From positions 1-64,000 of the forward strand of contig CAZHOJ010000008.1 of assembly GCA_964534125.1 (NCBI GenBank): DNA of 64,000 nt, in the 5' to 3' direction. Under the pieces are notes generated by a model, which was not told where the DNA came from, searched no databases, and saw only the letters and a list, made by a program, of their open reading frames with translations. Numbering within the stretch: the stretch's first letter is position 1; the number at the start of each line of letters is the position of its first letter. Positions 8,793 to 17,003 of this stretch are shown here, in pieces. The position numbers and the translations under genes were made by a program. The stretch is from 2-02-FULL-55-14 sp964534125 (GTDB taxonomy: Bacteria; Bacteroidota; Ignavibacteria; UBA10030).

Positions 8793-9097
8793 TGTGAGAC
8801 CGGAGAGATTGGCGATTTTCGATTGTTGAATGACGATAGGAAGGCTCCGACGCCATGTTGCTTCCAGGGGACGATTCGAAGTCACCCAAAGTGCTCAATC
8901 TATGTGCCACGATTTTATTTGCAGGAACAAGGGTTTTTGTGATATTGCACGAAGATCACAGCGTTTCTGCACAGATTTTGAGATACCTGTAACGGCAAAT
9001 GTATGTTCCTCCCGGTAGGATATTCGTGCAGACGAGTTCCAAACTATGAGAATTTCTGCTTGCCCCGCGCAAGTATTCCCGCGTCCGCATGCATAAG

Positions 9098-9134
9098 AGG
9101 AAAAGCCCGACTCATTGCTGACCCGGGCTTTCCT
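9098..9134 (-). terminator. Hairpin terminator after the TonB receptor operon
   Basis: On the minus strand GGAAAGCCCG pairs with CGGGCTTTTCC around a loop of about 15 bases. It lies about 80 bases after the TonB receptor stop codon. The T-run is short, so efficiency is uncertain. Confidence 0.6.
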
Positions 9135-9150
9135 GATCTCAGACCTTCAG

Positions 9151-9210
9151 TCTGACTACTGACTTCTGACTTCTGACCTCTGATTTCTGACTTCTGCCGA
9201 CTGCCTACTG
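9151..9210. repeat. Short-period direct repeat (CTGACTT-type)
   Basis: A run of near-identical units (GACTTCTGACTTCTGACC, then CTGATTTCTGACTTCTG) fills about 60 bases just after the TonB receptor gene. It is low-complexity and non-coding. A similar short-unit run occurs at 36600-36660. Confidence 0.7.
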
Positions 9211-9215
9211 TCCTC

Positions 9216-11474
9216 TCACATCCTCCATCTCAATCCTCCATACACCATCCTTCCCGTCAGCGGCCCCCAGATAAGAGAGCTGTCGAAGTACTGCGACGAA
9301 GGATCGGAAGCGGAGACGATGGGATCTTCCTGGCGGAAGCCAAGCAGGTTCTCCACACCGACATAGAGATCGAGACCCGCCATCAGGCCCCGCGTCACTT
9401 GTCCGTTGACGAGGAAGAATGACGGAGATGAGGAAGACCGCTGATACGGTCCGGGATTCGCCGCTGTCGCCGGCAGCCGCTTGCTCCCGAACCAGGAGAC
9501 CGTGAGGTCGAGCGACATCCTCCCCTCCTGCACCGCAGGATTCCCGAGCGTATATGCCAGGTTCACGAAGGCCCTGTGCCGCGCGACGAACGGACGCGTA
9601 CGGAGCGAACCATCGATGCTCTGCTGCACATCCAGGAACCGGTACGCGGTACGCAGTTCCAGGTCTTCGAGCGGACTCATGTTCAGCTCGGCCTGCAGGC
9701 TGTTGGAGTGGGACGATCCGTTCAAAGGCTGGAACACGACAAGCCCCGGATCACGGTCGAGGTTGACGACCAGCTGGTCATCGAACCAGGTCCTGTGCAC
9801 ATCCACCGTAAAGGTGCCTTCCCGCCCGTCCCAGCTGATGTACCGTGTTGCGCTGAAGCCGACGTTCCATGACCGCTCAGCATGGTAGGGCGACGAGACA
9901 GGCATGCCTTCGACCACGGGTGACCGTGAGCTCGCGAAGTACGCGATGTTCTCTGCGAACACGTTGGCCGTACGCTGGCCCCTTCCTGCCGATAAACGCA
10001 GGACCCAGTCGGGCTCGGGCGTGTAACGAATATGCAGACGGGGCGTAACGAACGTGCCGAAGATGTTATGCCGGTCGGCCCGCAGTCCCGCAACGAAGGA
10101 GAGTGTCTCGTCGGGTGACCATGTGTATTCCATGAACACCCCCGGGACCTGTTCGGTCCGTCCGAAACGCTGTGCCATGAAGGTCTCGTCGAAATGGTCG
10201 TACAGGAAGCTCACGCCTCCCCGCACCCGATGATGGAGCGGCTCGAGCTCGACGTCATAGAGAAGATTAAGGTATCCGCTCTGCTCATGGCCCGAGTAGT
10301 CGCGAAGGGAAAGCCGCGATGTCTGGCGGTAGTCTGCGTATGCCCACTGGAGGCCGATGCTTCTGTTCGAGCCGGGGACAAGATAGCCGACCTTCCCCGA
10401 GATCCGCAGCTGGTCACCCTCCATCCGGTACGCATATTCCTGCGGAGATGCGGCGAGTGCCCCCGCGTCCATCGAATAGCCCTGTTTGGTCCCGCCCCGC
10501 TTTTCGTCCGATGTGTACTGGACGAGGACCTGCCCTTCGACCCCCTCATAGTCATGGAGGGAAAATCGCTGGAGGACGTGTGCCGCCCGTCCCACCGGGG
10601 CGTCGAGGAACCGGTCGCCGTTGGCGTCCATCGCAAGCAGTCGCGTATCCATATTGAGCAGCGTGAAGGAGGACAGATGCTCGCCGAACTCCTGACGATA
10701 GTTCAGGCTTCCCTCGAACCGCTGCTCGTCCGTACCGAACATCGTCATGTAGAGACGCTGCTCGGACGGCTTCCACGGTTTCCGGTATTCGACGTTGATC
10801 TGGCCGGTCATGGATTCGTAACCGTTCGCTACCGAGCCCACGCCTTTGGAGACCTGGATGGTCTCGATCCACGCCCCCGGGATGTATGTGAGCCCGATGT
10901 TGGACGTCAGGCCACGAACCGCGGGCATATTCTCCACCGTGATCTGGGAGTATGTCCCCGCAAGGCCGAGCATCTCGATCTGCCGTGTACCGGTGACCGC
11001 ATCGGTGAACGAGACATCGACCGACGGATTCGTCTCGAAGCTCTCCGAAAGGTTGCAGCACGCAGCTTTGAAGAGCTCCTTTTCGGTCATCACGATGGTC
11101 TTTGTGGTGGCCCGATAGTCCAGGAAGCTCGGCGCCCGCTGGCCGACGACATCGACGGTCGCAACCTCCGACGCCTCTTCTGTGAGGAACGCACGCAGCA
11201 CGCGCGGTTCCTTCACGTCGAGCGTATCGGCCCGATAGCCGACACTGCTGATCACCAGGCGACCTCCGCCGGGCACGAACGCGAGGCGGAACCGTCCGCT
11301 GGTGTCTGCCATCGTCCCGACACCTTCGCCGAGCCAGTAGACAGCGGCTCCGATGACGGGGCGGGTCTCACCGTTCTCCAACCGCTCGACCACCTTTCCC
11401 TGCACAAAGCCGGAGTTCTGTGCGAGGAACGTCGTCGGAAGAAGAAGGGCGGCAAGTAAGAAAAGAGTACGCAT
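9216..11474 (-). CDS. TonB-dependent outer-membrane receptor, metal-associated type
   Basis: A 752-residue outer-membrane receptor. Residues 1-18 are a signal peptide (MRTLFLLAALLLPTTFLAQ), about 22-95 a carboxypeptidase-regulatory-like beta-sandwich (VQGKVVE...VGTMADTSGRFRLAF), about 110-220 the plug (MTEKELFKAACCNLSESFE, ENMPAVRGLTSN, GYESMTGQINVEYR) and the rest a 22-strand-type barrel. The AACCNLSESFETNPSVDV plug signature is one I associate with Bacteroidota receptors encoded next to heavy-metal-associated (HMA) proteins. The gene is 11 bases downstream of just such an HMA gene, so copper or another soft metal is the most likely cargo (inference). Confidence 0.9.
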   Translation of the reverse strand: MRTLFLLAALLLPTTFLAQNSGFVQGKVVERLENGETRPVIGAAVYWLGEGVGTMADTSGRFRLAFVPGGGRLVISSVGYRADTLDVKEPRVLRAFLTEEASEVATVDVVGQRAPSFLDYRATTKTIVMTEKELFKAACCNLSESFETNPSVDVSFTDAVTGTRQIEMLGLAGTYSQITVENMPAVRGLTSNIGLTYIPGAWIETIQVSKGVGSVANGYESMTGQINVEYRKPWKPSEQRLYMTMFGTDEQRFEGSLNYRQEFGEHLSSFTLLNMDTRLLAMDANGDRFLDAPVGRAAHVLQRFSLHDYEGVEGQVLVQYTSDEKRGGTKQGYSMDAGALAASPQEYAYRMEGDQLRISGKVGYLVPGSNRSIGLQWAYADYRQTSRLSLRDYSGHEQSGYLNLLYDVELEPLHHRVRGGVSFLYDHFDETFMAQRFGRTEQVPGVFMEYTWSPDETLSFVAGLRADRHNIFGTFVTPRLHIRYTPEPDWVLRLSAGRGQRTANVFAENIAYFASSRSPVVEGMPVSSPYHAERSWNVGFSATRYISWDGREGTFTVDVHRTWFDDQLVVNLDRDPGLVVFQPLNGSSHSNSLQAELNMSPLEDLELRTAYRFLDVQQSIDGSLRTRPFVARHRAFVNLAYTLGNPAVQEGRMSLDLTVSWFGSKRLPATAANPGPYQRSSSSPSFFLVNGQVTRGLMAGLDLYVGVENLLGFRQEDPIVSASDPSSQYFDSSLIWGPLTGRMVYGGLRWRM

Positions 11475-11485
11475 GATGCAGCGCC

Positions 11486-11833
11486 TCAGTGGACGTTATC
11501 GGCATCCCTGTAGAGGCAGCAATCCGGCATTGCTTCATACACCTCGTCAGGGGCGATCTCTTTGTCGGTATCATGGCCGACGGAAGCGATGCGCTTGTGG
11601 AGAGAATCGACGGAGATCTCAGCCGGCCGATACGAAACGGTCAGCATCCGGGTATTCTTATCCCAGGAGGCCTTCTCGACCTCGTCGATCTTCATCGCTT
11701 TCTCGATACGGTTCTTACACATATTGCAGTTGCCGAAGACCTTGAACGAGGTCTCGACGACCTTCTTCTCCTGTGCGATGGCGACGGAGCTCAGGAGAAG
11801 GAGCGGAATGACGAACGAAAGAAGTGTGCGCAT
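11486..11833 (-). CDS. Periplasmic heavy-metal-associated (HMA) domain protein
   Basis: A 115-residue exported protein. Residues 1-20 are a signal peptide (MRTLLSFVIPLLLLSSVAIA). The mature part is an HMA ferredoxin-like fold with the metal site in FGNCNMCKNRIEKAM (Cys36, Cys39), a CxxC variant of GMTCxxC. A second vicinal pair Cys105-Cys106 sits near the C-terminus. The ATG at 11833 is preceded by GAGG six bases upstream; two in-frame codons 12 and 18 bases further up are alternatives. Between a HYC-type protein and a TonB receptor it probably carries a metal ion in the periplasm. Confidence 0.88.
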   Translation of the reverse strand: MRTLLSFVIPLLLLSSVAIAQEKKVVETSFKVFGNCNMCKNRIEKAMKIDEVEKASWDKNTRMLTVSYRPAEISVDSLHKRIASVGHDTDKEIAPDEVYEAMPDCCLYRDADNVH

Positions 11834-11929
11834 GATGGTCCTCATTATCATAGATGGATATCAGACAGTACGTAACAGCGCTCCGGCACAGACCGATGCT
11901 GCGCCGGGATCAGGTACTCTGATACCGAC

Positions 11930-12310
11930 CTAGATGAGGAACGTGCAGTTGAGGATGGTTGCCGGTACGGGACCCGGCGGAGAAGGATCGCTGATCGAAC
12001 GAAACGCAAGAGGACCGTCGATGACCCGGAACGGGACGGTCACATAATTGAGTGTTGCGGAAAGGTCCTGCTGCGGAACGATCGTGAGCGAGGGAACCTT
12101 CTGCTCATCATCGAGCTGGAACGAATGCGCCTCTATCGTGCAGCACCTGTCCGCACCAGCCATCAGCTCATTGCAGCCGCATGGGTCTTCCTGCGACCCG
12201 GGTGCGAAGCTTGTGTCGGTCACGCCGCCGCAGGTGTGCTCCATGACGGTCACGCCCGCCGTGAGGGTGACGTAGATGAGAAGGAGAAGTATGGGGAGGA
12301 GACGTTTCAC
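11930..12310 (-). CDS. HYC_CC_PP-type small exported protein
   Basis: A 126-residue protein with GTG start and N-terminal signal segment (MKRLLPILLLLIYVTLTAGV). It shows the three landmarks of a small Bacteroidota family: a His/Cys element right after the signal (MEHTCGG, here HTC instead of HYC), a vicinal Cys pair (DRCCTIE) and a C-terminal PP motif (SDPSPPGPVP). Family function is not established; it is regularly found with TonB receptors and HMA proteins, as here. First gene of the three-gene operon. The promoter seems to place transcription start at the GTG itself. Confidence 0.8.
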   Translation of the reverse strand: MKRLLPILLLLIYVTLTAGVTVMEHTCGGVTDTSFAPGSQEDPCGCNELMAGADRCCTIEAHSFQLDDEQKVPSLTIVPQQDLSATLNYVTVPFRVIDGPLAFRSISDPSPPGPVPATILNCTFLI

Positions 12311-12316
12311 GAGCTT

Positions 12317-12345
12317 ATTTTACCGATAAATGTTGGCATCCTCAA
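12317..12345 (-). promoter_or_regulatory. Sigma70-type promoter of the metal operon, apparently leaderless
   Basis: On the minus strand TTGAGG (-35) and TAAAAT (-10) are separated by exactly 17 bases. The -10 ends six bases before the GTG start at 12310, so the expected transcription start coincides with the start codon. That would make the first gene leaderless. Confidence 0.6.
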
Positions 12346-12474
12346 TCTGTAGAACAACGCTGCACGGTGCCACTCGGTTCCAACGATCATCATGCCGGAC
12401 GCCTCGGTCATCCCCCAGGATCGCTCAATCACCCTGTAAACAGGGGCAAATCGCAATACGGCGGGAAGGAAAAA

Positions 12475-12503
12475 TTGTTGGAAATATGCTGATTCGATAT
12501 TAT
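12475..12503 (+). promoter_or_regulatory. Sigma70-type promoter of the cold-shock gene
   Basis: TTGTTG (-35) and TATTAT (-10) are spaced by 17 bases. Transcription would begin near 12510 and give a leader of about 235 bases, in line with the long structured leaders of cspA-type genes. Confidence 0.5.
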
Positions 12504-12745
12504 GTTACCGGCGACAAATCACAGTACACCGTGGTTGCCAGGTGCTTCGGTTCTGGCACGTTGGTCTCTGCAAAACCCGCTGATTTGGTCCGCAGCGAAT
12601 CCTCCCCTCCAAGGAGGTGTTACGCCGGCAGTCAGTAAACGTCTCCAGCTCCAGCGGGGGCGCGTTCGGTTGCAAGTTCCACGTTCGGCGTACACCTACC
12701 CCGACAGGTTAGTCGGCACCACCTATACACGAAAGGACAGGTCCC

Positions 12746-12946
12746 ATGGAAAAAGGAACTGTCAAGTGGTTCAATGCGGCCAAGGGTTTTGGCTTCATCT
12801 CCCGCGAAGGCGGCGACGATGTGTTCGTCCATTTCAAGTCGATCCAGGCTGACGGATACAAGACGCTGAACGAGGGCGATAAGGTCGAGTTCGAGATCGA
12901 AGAGACTCCGAAAGGCCTTTCAGCGGCGAAAGTCCGCGTGCTCTGA
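12746..12946 (+). CDS. cspA: Cold-shock protein (CspA family)
   Basis: A 66-residue single CSD domain that binds single-stranded RNA and DNA. Both nucleic-acid-binding motifs are present: RNP1 as KGFGFIS and RNP2 as DVFVHF. Full family length, starting MEKGTVKWFN. It stands alone, followed by a strong terminator, so it is monocistronic. Confidence 0.97.
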   Translation: MEKGTVKWFNAAKGFGFISREGGDDVFVHFKSIQADGYKTLNEGDKVEFEIEETPKGLSAAKVRVL

Positions 12947-12968
12947 GCATCATCCCTGATGCAAAGAC

Positions 12969-13006
12969 GAAACCCCGTCTGGATTCCAGGCGGGGTTTCT
13001 GTTTTC
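12969..13006 (+). terminator. Rho-independent terminator after csp
   Basis: AAACCCCGTCTG and CCAGGCGGGGTTT form a hairpin with a 5-base loop, followed by CTGTTTTC. It sits 23 bases after the csp stop. Because the stem ends in A/T runs on both sides it may also serve the convergent acetyltransferase gene. Confidence 0.88.
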
Positions 13007-13031
13007 AAGCAATTGCTGTGATCTGTGCGGA

Positions 13032-13517
13032 TCACCCCTCCTTGTCGTCATCCTCCGGAATGTCCATCTCCATGACGTAGTTGCTGAACGTGACATCTTT
13101 GTGAGTTTTGACGAGATTCCGCCGGACAGCAAAGCCCTGCTTCTCGAAGAATGGCAGCGCGGTTGCATTCACATCCGCCTGCACTGTCTTGAGCCCTCTG
13201 CTCTTCGCTTCAGCAATGAGGCGCATCAGCAACGCTCCACCGACCCCGCTCTTCTGCATGTCCTTGTGCACATAGAGCGTGTCGATCAGACCGAGCAAGG
13301 TCACATTTCCAAATCCCACGATGCGGTCCTTATGCTCTGCGACGAAGGTCGATGAGTTCGACAGTCTGTCCTGCCACAGGACTCTGTCGGGTTCACGCGG
13401 CGCCCACGCATCCAGCTGCGCGGAAGTGAAATCCTTCGAGTCTATCGCATGTACCGCTTCGTAGAACAATGCCAGGACGTCCTCAAGGTCATCACGCCTG
13501 TAGTCGCGCAGTTTCAT
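13032..13517 (-). CDS. GNAT-family N-acetyltransferase
   Basis: A 161-residue single-domain acetyltransferase. The acetyl-CoA-binding region is VHKDMQKSGVGGALLMRLIAE (a Q/RxxGxG/A-type loop), and ATALPFFEKQGFA is the usual C-terminal signature. The N-terminus MKLRDYRRDDLEDV is typical. The substrate is unknown. The ATG overlaps the stop of the lipoprotein gene upstream (ATGA), so they are coupled. Confidence 0.9.
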   Translation of the reverse strand: MKLRDYRRDDLEDVLALFYEAVHAIDSKDFTSAQLDAWAPREPDRVLWQDRLSNSSTFVAEHKDRIVGFGNVTLLGLIDTLYVHKDMQKSGVGGALLMRLIAEAKSRGLKTVQADVNATALPFFEKQGFAVRRNLVKTHKDVTFSNYVMEMDIPEDDDKEG

Positions 13518-14224
13518 TGCCCGGCCTTTCGTGCATTCCATACATCCAGAGAGATCGGTTCGCCGTACGGCACCTGCTCCAGGCTGTCCGTGTAGGCAAG
13601 GTCGTGGTAGCTGAGCGTGACCCGGCCGGGGATGCGTCCCCACGTGAGCAATGCTCCGGTCTCCGGGTCTTCACCGGCAACATGCCGCTGCGACCAGTCC
13701 CGCGAACGGTATTTCTTCCAGACGACCCCTCCCCGTTCGGGCACCCCGTAGACCACGAGCAGCTTGTTCCCGAGGTCCTCATACAGCTCATCCGTCGGCA
13801 GCGAGGGCGCGAACAGAATGTCGACGTTCCGGAGATGAGTCTCATCCGCGAACCAGAGCTGCCATTCGTCGACAGCATTTCCGAGGAAGGTACCTCCCGA
13901 GAACCGCACGATCCTGTAGGAGAGGTCCCCCAGCCGGGGCGGCAGCACGGAATCGGGGGAGATGAAGAGCGGCTCATCCGTCAGCACGATCGCCGTGTCC
14001 GGCATCTCAGCGAGATCCGGCAGACGCAGCATCTTTTCCAGGGACGGGGCCGGGCTTTCCCCCCAGGCAATTTCGACGAGGCCCTGGTCTGCTCCTATGA
14101 GCGGCGTCAGATCGGGCGGTTCGGACGTACAGGAAGGAAGAAGAAACACGGCAAGAACAGTGATGCACGCCGTGAGTGGTTGATCATTGTGTCTGTGCGG
14201 GCAGGCAGATCGATGTGTCGGCAT
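13514..14224 (-). CDS. Lipoprotein of unknown function
   Basis: A 236-residue predicted lipoprotein: a hydrophobic segment (TACITVLAVFLL) leads to the lipobox LLPSC with Cys32. The mature part has no domain I recognise; it looks like a mixed beta-rich soluble domain with several Trp residues. The gene is translationally coupled to a GNAT acetyltransferase downstream. The 125 bases upstream separate it from the BchE-like gene and may contain its promoter. Confidence 0.75.
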   Translation of the reverse strand: MPTHRSACPHRHNDQPLTACITVLAVFLLPSCTSEPPDLTPLIGADQGLVEIAWGESPAPSLEKMLRLPDLAEMPDTAIVLTDEPLFISPDSVLPPRLGDLSYRIVRFSGGTFLGNAVDEWQLWFADETHLRNVDILFAPSLPTDELYEDLGNKLLVVYGVPERGGVVWKKYRSRDWSQRHVAGEDPETGALLTWGRIPGRVTLSYHDLAYTDSLEQVPYGEPISLDVWNARKAGQ

Positions 14225-14349
14225 CAGGGTCTCCGGGTATGGACCCGGCGCGAAGAATGTACCACAAGTTTTGGGGAGAATCAGAATATCTCGTTCCCGG
14301 ATATGGTAAGGATATGATCCGATCCGGGGAAAAGACCCTCAAGGGCGCA

Positions 14350-15825
14350 CTACCGAATGGCTGTGACCTCAGCCGGATGCGCGTGGGGCATCAGGCTTCC
14401 CAGTCCATACTCCTTGATCAGAGACGTGAGGAAGGAGTTCTTCATGATAAGCTGGAGCGAACGCTTCAGGTATTCTCTCTTGAACGTATCCTGCTGCGTG
14501 TAGTATGATGGTGCCTTTTTCATGTAGTACTTATGGTAGCAGGAGAAGATCGCCCGCCGCACTTCCTCAAGGCTCATCGTATCCGGCCTCAGGATCGGTT
14601 CAACGAGATTGTACTTCGAGTAGTCGGTCACTGCAATGTTCTGCTTGACCTCCTCGTACATCGGGGCATAGGGCCAGGGTGTGATCGCAAGGAAATGGGC
14701 GAAATCCGGATCGTATTCCTGAGCGAGCTTCAGCGTCGCCTCGATCGATTCCTGCGTCTCCCATGGGAATCCCAGAACGAAGGATGTTTCTGAGACCATA
14801 CCGACTGAGTGGATCAATTCCAGCGCCTGACGCGACTGGTCGACGCTGATCTCCTTCTTCACGATATCCAGCGTTTCCTGGTTGGTGGCCTCCACGCCGA
14901 CATAGACATGCACGATGCCCGCCTTGCGGTACTTCCGCATAATGTCTGCATCGCGAACAATGTCCTCGACGCGGGTCTCCATCAGCAGATAGACACCCAG
15001 GTCTGCAGCGATCAGCCGGTCCAGTATCTCCTCCCATCGGTCCCGCTCGAGCGTCGGGTATTCATCGGAGAGAAGGAACACATTGGCGCCGTATGTGTCC
15101 TTGAGCAGCCGGAGCTCTTCGACGATGCATTCGGGCCACCTGCTGCGCCATGTCCGCTGCCAGAACTCCTGCTGCGAACAGAACGTGCAGCCGTGCGTGC
15201 ATCCCCTGGAAGTATTGATCGCCGCGAGCCGTGAATCAGGGATGACGAAGTAGCGATAGTCCTCCCAGGTGAACAGGTCCCAGGCCGGTTTGACGGCATC
15301 CAGGTCTGTAACGAACGGCTGGTGCGGGGTGACGATCACGTTTGCGCCGTCCTGATAGGCCAAGCCGCGGACGTCCGAGATCGATCGTCCGTCCTTCCAT
15401 CGCCGGAGGATGTTCCTCAGGGTCACCTCCCCTTCGCCGCGCACGATGACATCGATGAGCTCGCCGTGGTCCCGGAACAGGTCGTCATAGCAGAATGTCG
15501 GGTGCACACCGCCAAGAATGGTCTTCACGGCAGGGTTGGCCCGCTTTGCTGAGCGGAGAACCTCCAGTGCCGCCGGCATCGTCGCGGTGATCGACGTGAC
15601 GCCGACGATATCCGGCCGCGTGCGTTCAAGCGTCGCTGCCACATCCTGAGGGGTGTGCTGCTTCGTCATAGCATCATAGATGCGCGCGTCATAGCCTTCC
15701 TCGCGGGCCACGGCGGCCAGATACCCGAAGGAAAGCGGCATCCATCGGCCTGCGGATTCGACCACTCCGGCATGATAGGGAGCCGTGATGAACATGATCG
15801 ATGTCGGTCGGTTGACGGTCACCAT
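14350..15825 (-). CDS. BchE-like B12-binding radical SAM protein
   Basis: A 491-residue protein. Residues 1-140 form a B12-binding domain beginning MVTVNRPTSIMFITAPYHAG; the radical SAM cluster is in TSRGCTHGCTFCSQQEFW (CxxxCxxC). The region around the cluster and the N-terminus resemble anaerobic Mg-protoporphyrin IX monomethyl ester cyclase (BchE). No other chlorophyll gene is in the window, and BchE-like proteins occur in non-phototrophs, so the real substrate may be another compound. The ATG at 15825 overlaps the end of the chimeric ORF upstream by seven bases; longer forms would run through that ORF. Confidence 0.85.
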   Translation of the reverse strand: MVTVNRPTSIMFITAPYHAGVVESAGRWMPLSFGYLAAVAREEGYDARIYDAMTKQHTPQDVAATLERTRPDIVGVTSITATMPAALEVLRSAKRANPAVKTILGGVHPTFCYDDLFRDHGELIDVIVRGEGEVTLRNILRRWKDGRSISDVRGLAYQDGANVIVTPHQPFVTDLDAVKPAWDLFTWEDYRYFVIPDSRLAAINTSRGCTHGCTFCSQQEFWQRTWRSRWPECIVEELRLLKDTYGANVFLLSDEYPTLERDRWEEILDRLIAADLGVYLLMETRVEDIVRDADIMRKYRKAGIVHVYVGVEATNQETLDIVKKEISVDQSRQALELIHSVGMVSETSFVLGFPWETQESIEATLKLAQEYDPDFAHFLAITPWPYAPMYEEVKQNIAVTDYSKYNLVEPILRPDTMSLEEVRRAIFSCYHKYYMKKAPSYYTQQDTFKREYLKRSLQLIMKNSFLTSLIKEYGLGSLMPHAHPAEVTAIR

Positions 15826-16436
15826 GCGCTGTTCCCTTTGGTCTCCCCGTTCCCTAAAGGTCTCATCGTCCATCGGACAATGTTCGCGGCAAAGATCCCG
15901 TTGTCCCCTTTGCCGATGAAAGCATTGCTCATCATCGCGTCGTCCCCAAGGACGAGGACGCCCCCTTTTTCCCATTGTGCGGCGGCGACCACGCAGAAGG
16001 GCTGTACGACATCGCCCTCATCGTATTGGTTGTTGTCGTTGATGTCCGCGAAAGACTCCTCTGATGTCATGGCCACCTGCGTCACATTTCCGCCTTCAGC
16101 GAGCAGAGCGAAGCTCCCATACAGATCGATGCCTCCCACTCCTTTGAAGAGATCATGATCCCCCTTCGCCGGGACCGTAAAGTCTGTCGACGCCCGGTCG
16201 ATCAGCCTGTTCTGCGAGCGCTCATGGACCGGAACGTTCGACACCACGATACCGAAAGTCTGCGTCAGCCGTGCGACGGGCTGTGAAATATGCAGCAGGA
16301 CGATGAGCTTTCCGCCTTCCGCGACCGACGCAAGGTACGCGAAGGACAGGGGCATCCATCTGCCTGCCGATTCCACCACACCGGCGTGGTACGGAGGGGT
16401 GACGAGCATCATGCTCTGAGGTCTTGGCGTTCTCAT
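15819..16436 (-). pseudogene. Chimeric ORF: BchE-like N-terminus joined to a DUF4350-like domain
   Basis: The open frame encodes 205 residues. Residues 9-39 match the N-terminus of the neighbouring BchE-like protein at 25 of 31 positions (shared PYHAGVVESAGRWMPLSF), then homology stops abruptly after SVA. The remainder (GGKLIVLLHISQPV...ADINDNNQYDEGD...GVLVLGDDAMMSNAF...DNGIFAANIVRW) resembles the C-terminal part of proteins with a DUF4350/IFT52-like amidotransferase fold. The simplest reading is a deletion that fused the start of a second bchE-like gene to the end of another gene in frame. The DNA of the two N-termini is diverged, so it is not an exact assembly duplicate. It could still be translated; function unknown. 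Confidence 0.65.
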
Positions 16437-16502
16437 GGAACGAAGATCCGTTCAGGACATTCCGCTGCGTTCGCTGCTGTCATGATGTACGCCGTGTTCA
16501 CG

Positions 16503-16874
16503 TTATGGTATCTCGTCATGCCTCTTCAATGATCTCTTGAGCCGCAGCTGAAGCCATGTCCCGCCGATGACGAAGCTGACAAGCAGGACATGTTTGACCG
16601 CAAGTGCGATGATCTGTCCCTTTCCGGCCGCTTCCATCCATTCATATTCCTCATAGGCAAGCGTCCGGACGATACCGCCGACGATGATCCATACCCACGC
16701 GATCACGATGAGGCGGCTCATCCAGCGATAGAGGTCCCGGAAGAACGCGATCAACTCCGGACCTGCGCCTGCTGCCATCTTCCTGTACACAAACGCCAGG
16801 ACCATGAGGCAGGCGAACAGGACCGCCACAGCGAAATCGTGGAAGAAATTATTGAGCATCACAAAAATGGCCAT
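16503..16874 (-). CDS. Small integral membrane protein
   Basis: A 123-residue protein with four hydrophobic segments (FAVAVLFACLMVLAFVY, LIVIAWVWIIVGGIV, IIALAVKHVLLVSFVIGG among them) and a basic C-terminus. It has an N-terminal FFHDFAV motif and a conserved-looking KHVLLVSF helix, reminiscent of CopD-like or DUF-type four-helix membrane proteins that bind heme, but I cannot assign a family. It lies at the downstream edge of the cytochrome cluster, separated from it by an inverted repeat, so membership in that system is uncertain. Confidence 0.75.
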   Translation of the reverse strand: MAIFVMLNNFFHDFAVAVLFACLMVLAFVYRKMAAGAGPELIAFFRDLYRWMSRLIVIAWVWIIVGGIVRTLAYEEYEWMEAAGKGQIIALAVKHVLLVSFVIGGTWLQLRLKRSLKRHDEIP

Positions 16875-16894
16875 AGAATTCCTTCAATATCAAA

Positions 16895-17003
16895 AGAACC
16901 TCTCGCTAAGCGCGCAAAGTTCGCCAAGGCGTAGGTCAGGCGAAAATATCGTATGTGTGAGTGTTTCTTTGCGGGCTTCGCGCACTTTGCGAGAGGTGCT
17001 GTT
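16895..17003. repeat. Long imperfect inverted repeat
   Basis: AACCTCTCGCTAAGCGCGCAAAG on the left pairs with CTTTGCGGGC...GCGCACTTTGCGAGAGGT on the right. The element fills the gap between the NHL gene and the small membrane protein and could act as a transcription terminator or processing site. It belongs to the same style of heptad-rich elements seen elsewhere in the window. Confidence 0.65.

Larger units (their letters stand above)
8793..9215. other. Intergenic region between TonB receptor and argF
   Basis: About 420 bases without a gene. It holds a terminator for the TonB operon (9098-9134) and a short-period direct repeat (9151-9210). The part nearest argF (8793-9060) should contain the argF promoter on the minus strand, but I could not pick one with confidence. 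Confidence 0.6.
12311..12745. other. Divergent intergenic region, metal operon / cold-shock gene
   Basis: This 435-base gap separates the minus-strand metal operon from the plus-strand csp gene. It contains one promoter candidate in each direction (12317-12345 minus, 12475-12503 plus), a small perfect hairpin CCCTG-TAAA-CAGGG at 12432-12445, and a leader of about 240 bases before csp that includes CCTCC...GGAGG self-pairing near 12602-12618. Long leaders are typical of cspA-like genes. No additional protein gene is convincing here. Confidence 0.6.

Noticed and set aside
9151..9210. A CRISPR-like array
   Set aside because: Units are 7-15 bases without spacers; it is a simple direct repeat, as is 36600-36660.
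10194..11459. A 421-codon open frame antisense to the TonB receptor gene
   Set aside because: Same reason: no motif, GC-rich shadow of a real gene with signal peptide and plug domain.
14350..16436. Phototrophy as an explanation for the BchE-like genes
   Set aside because: Only this one reaction type is present and BchE-like proteins occur in non-phototrophs; kept only as an open question.
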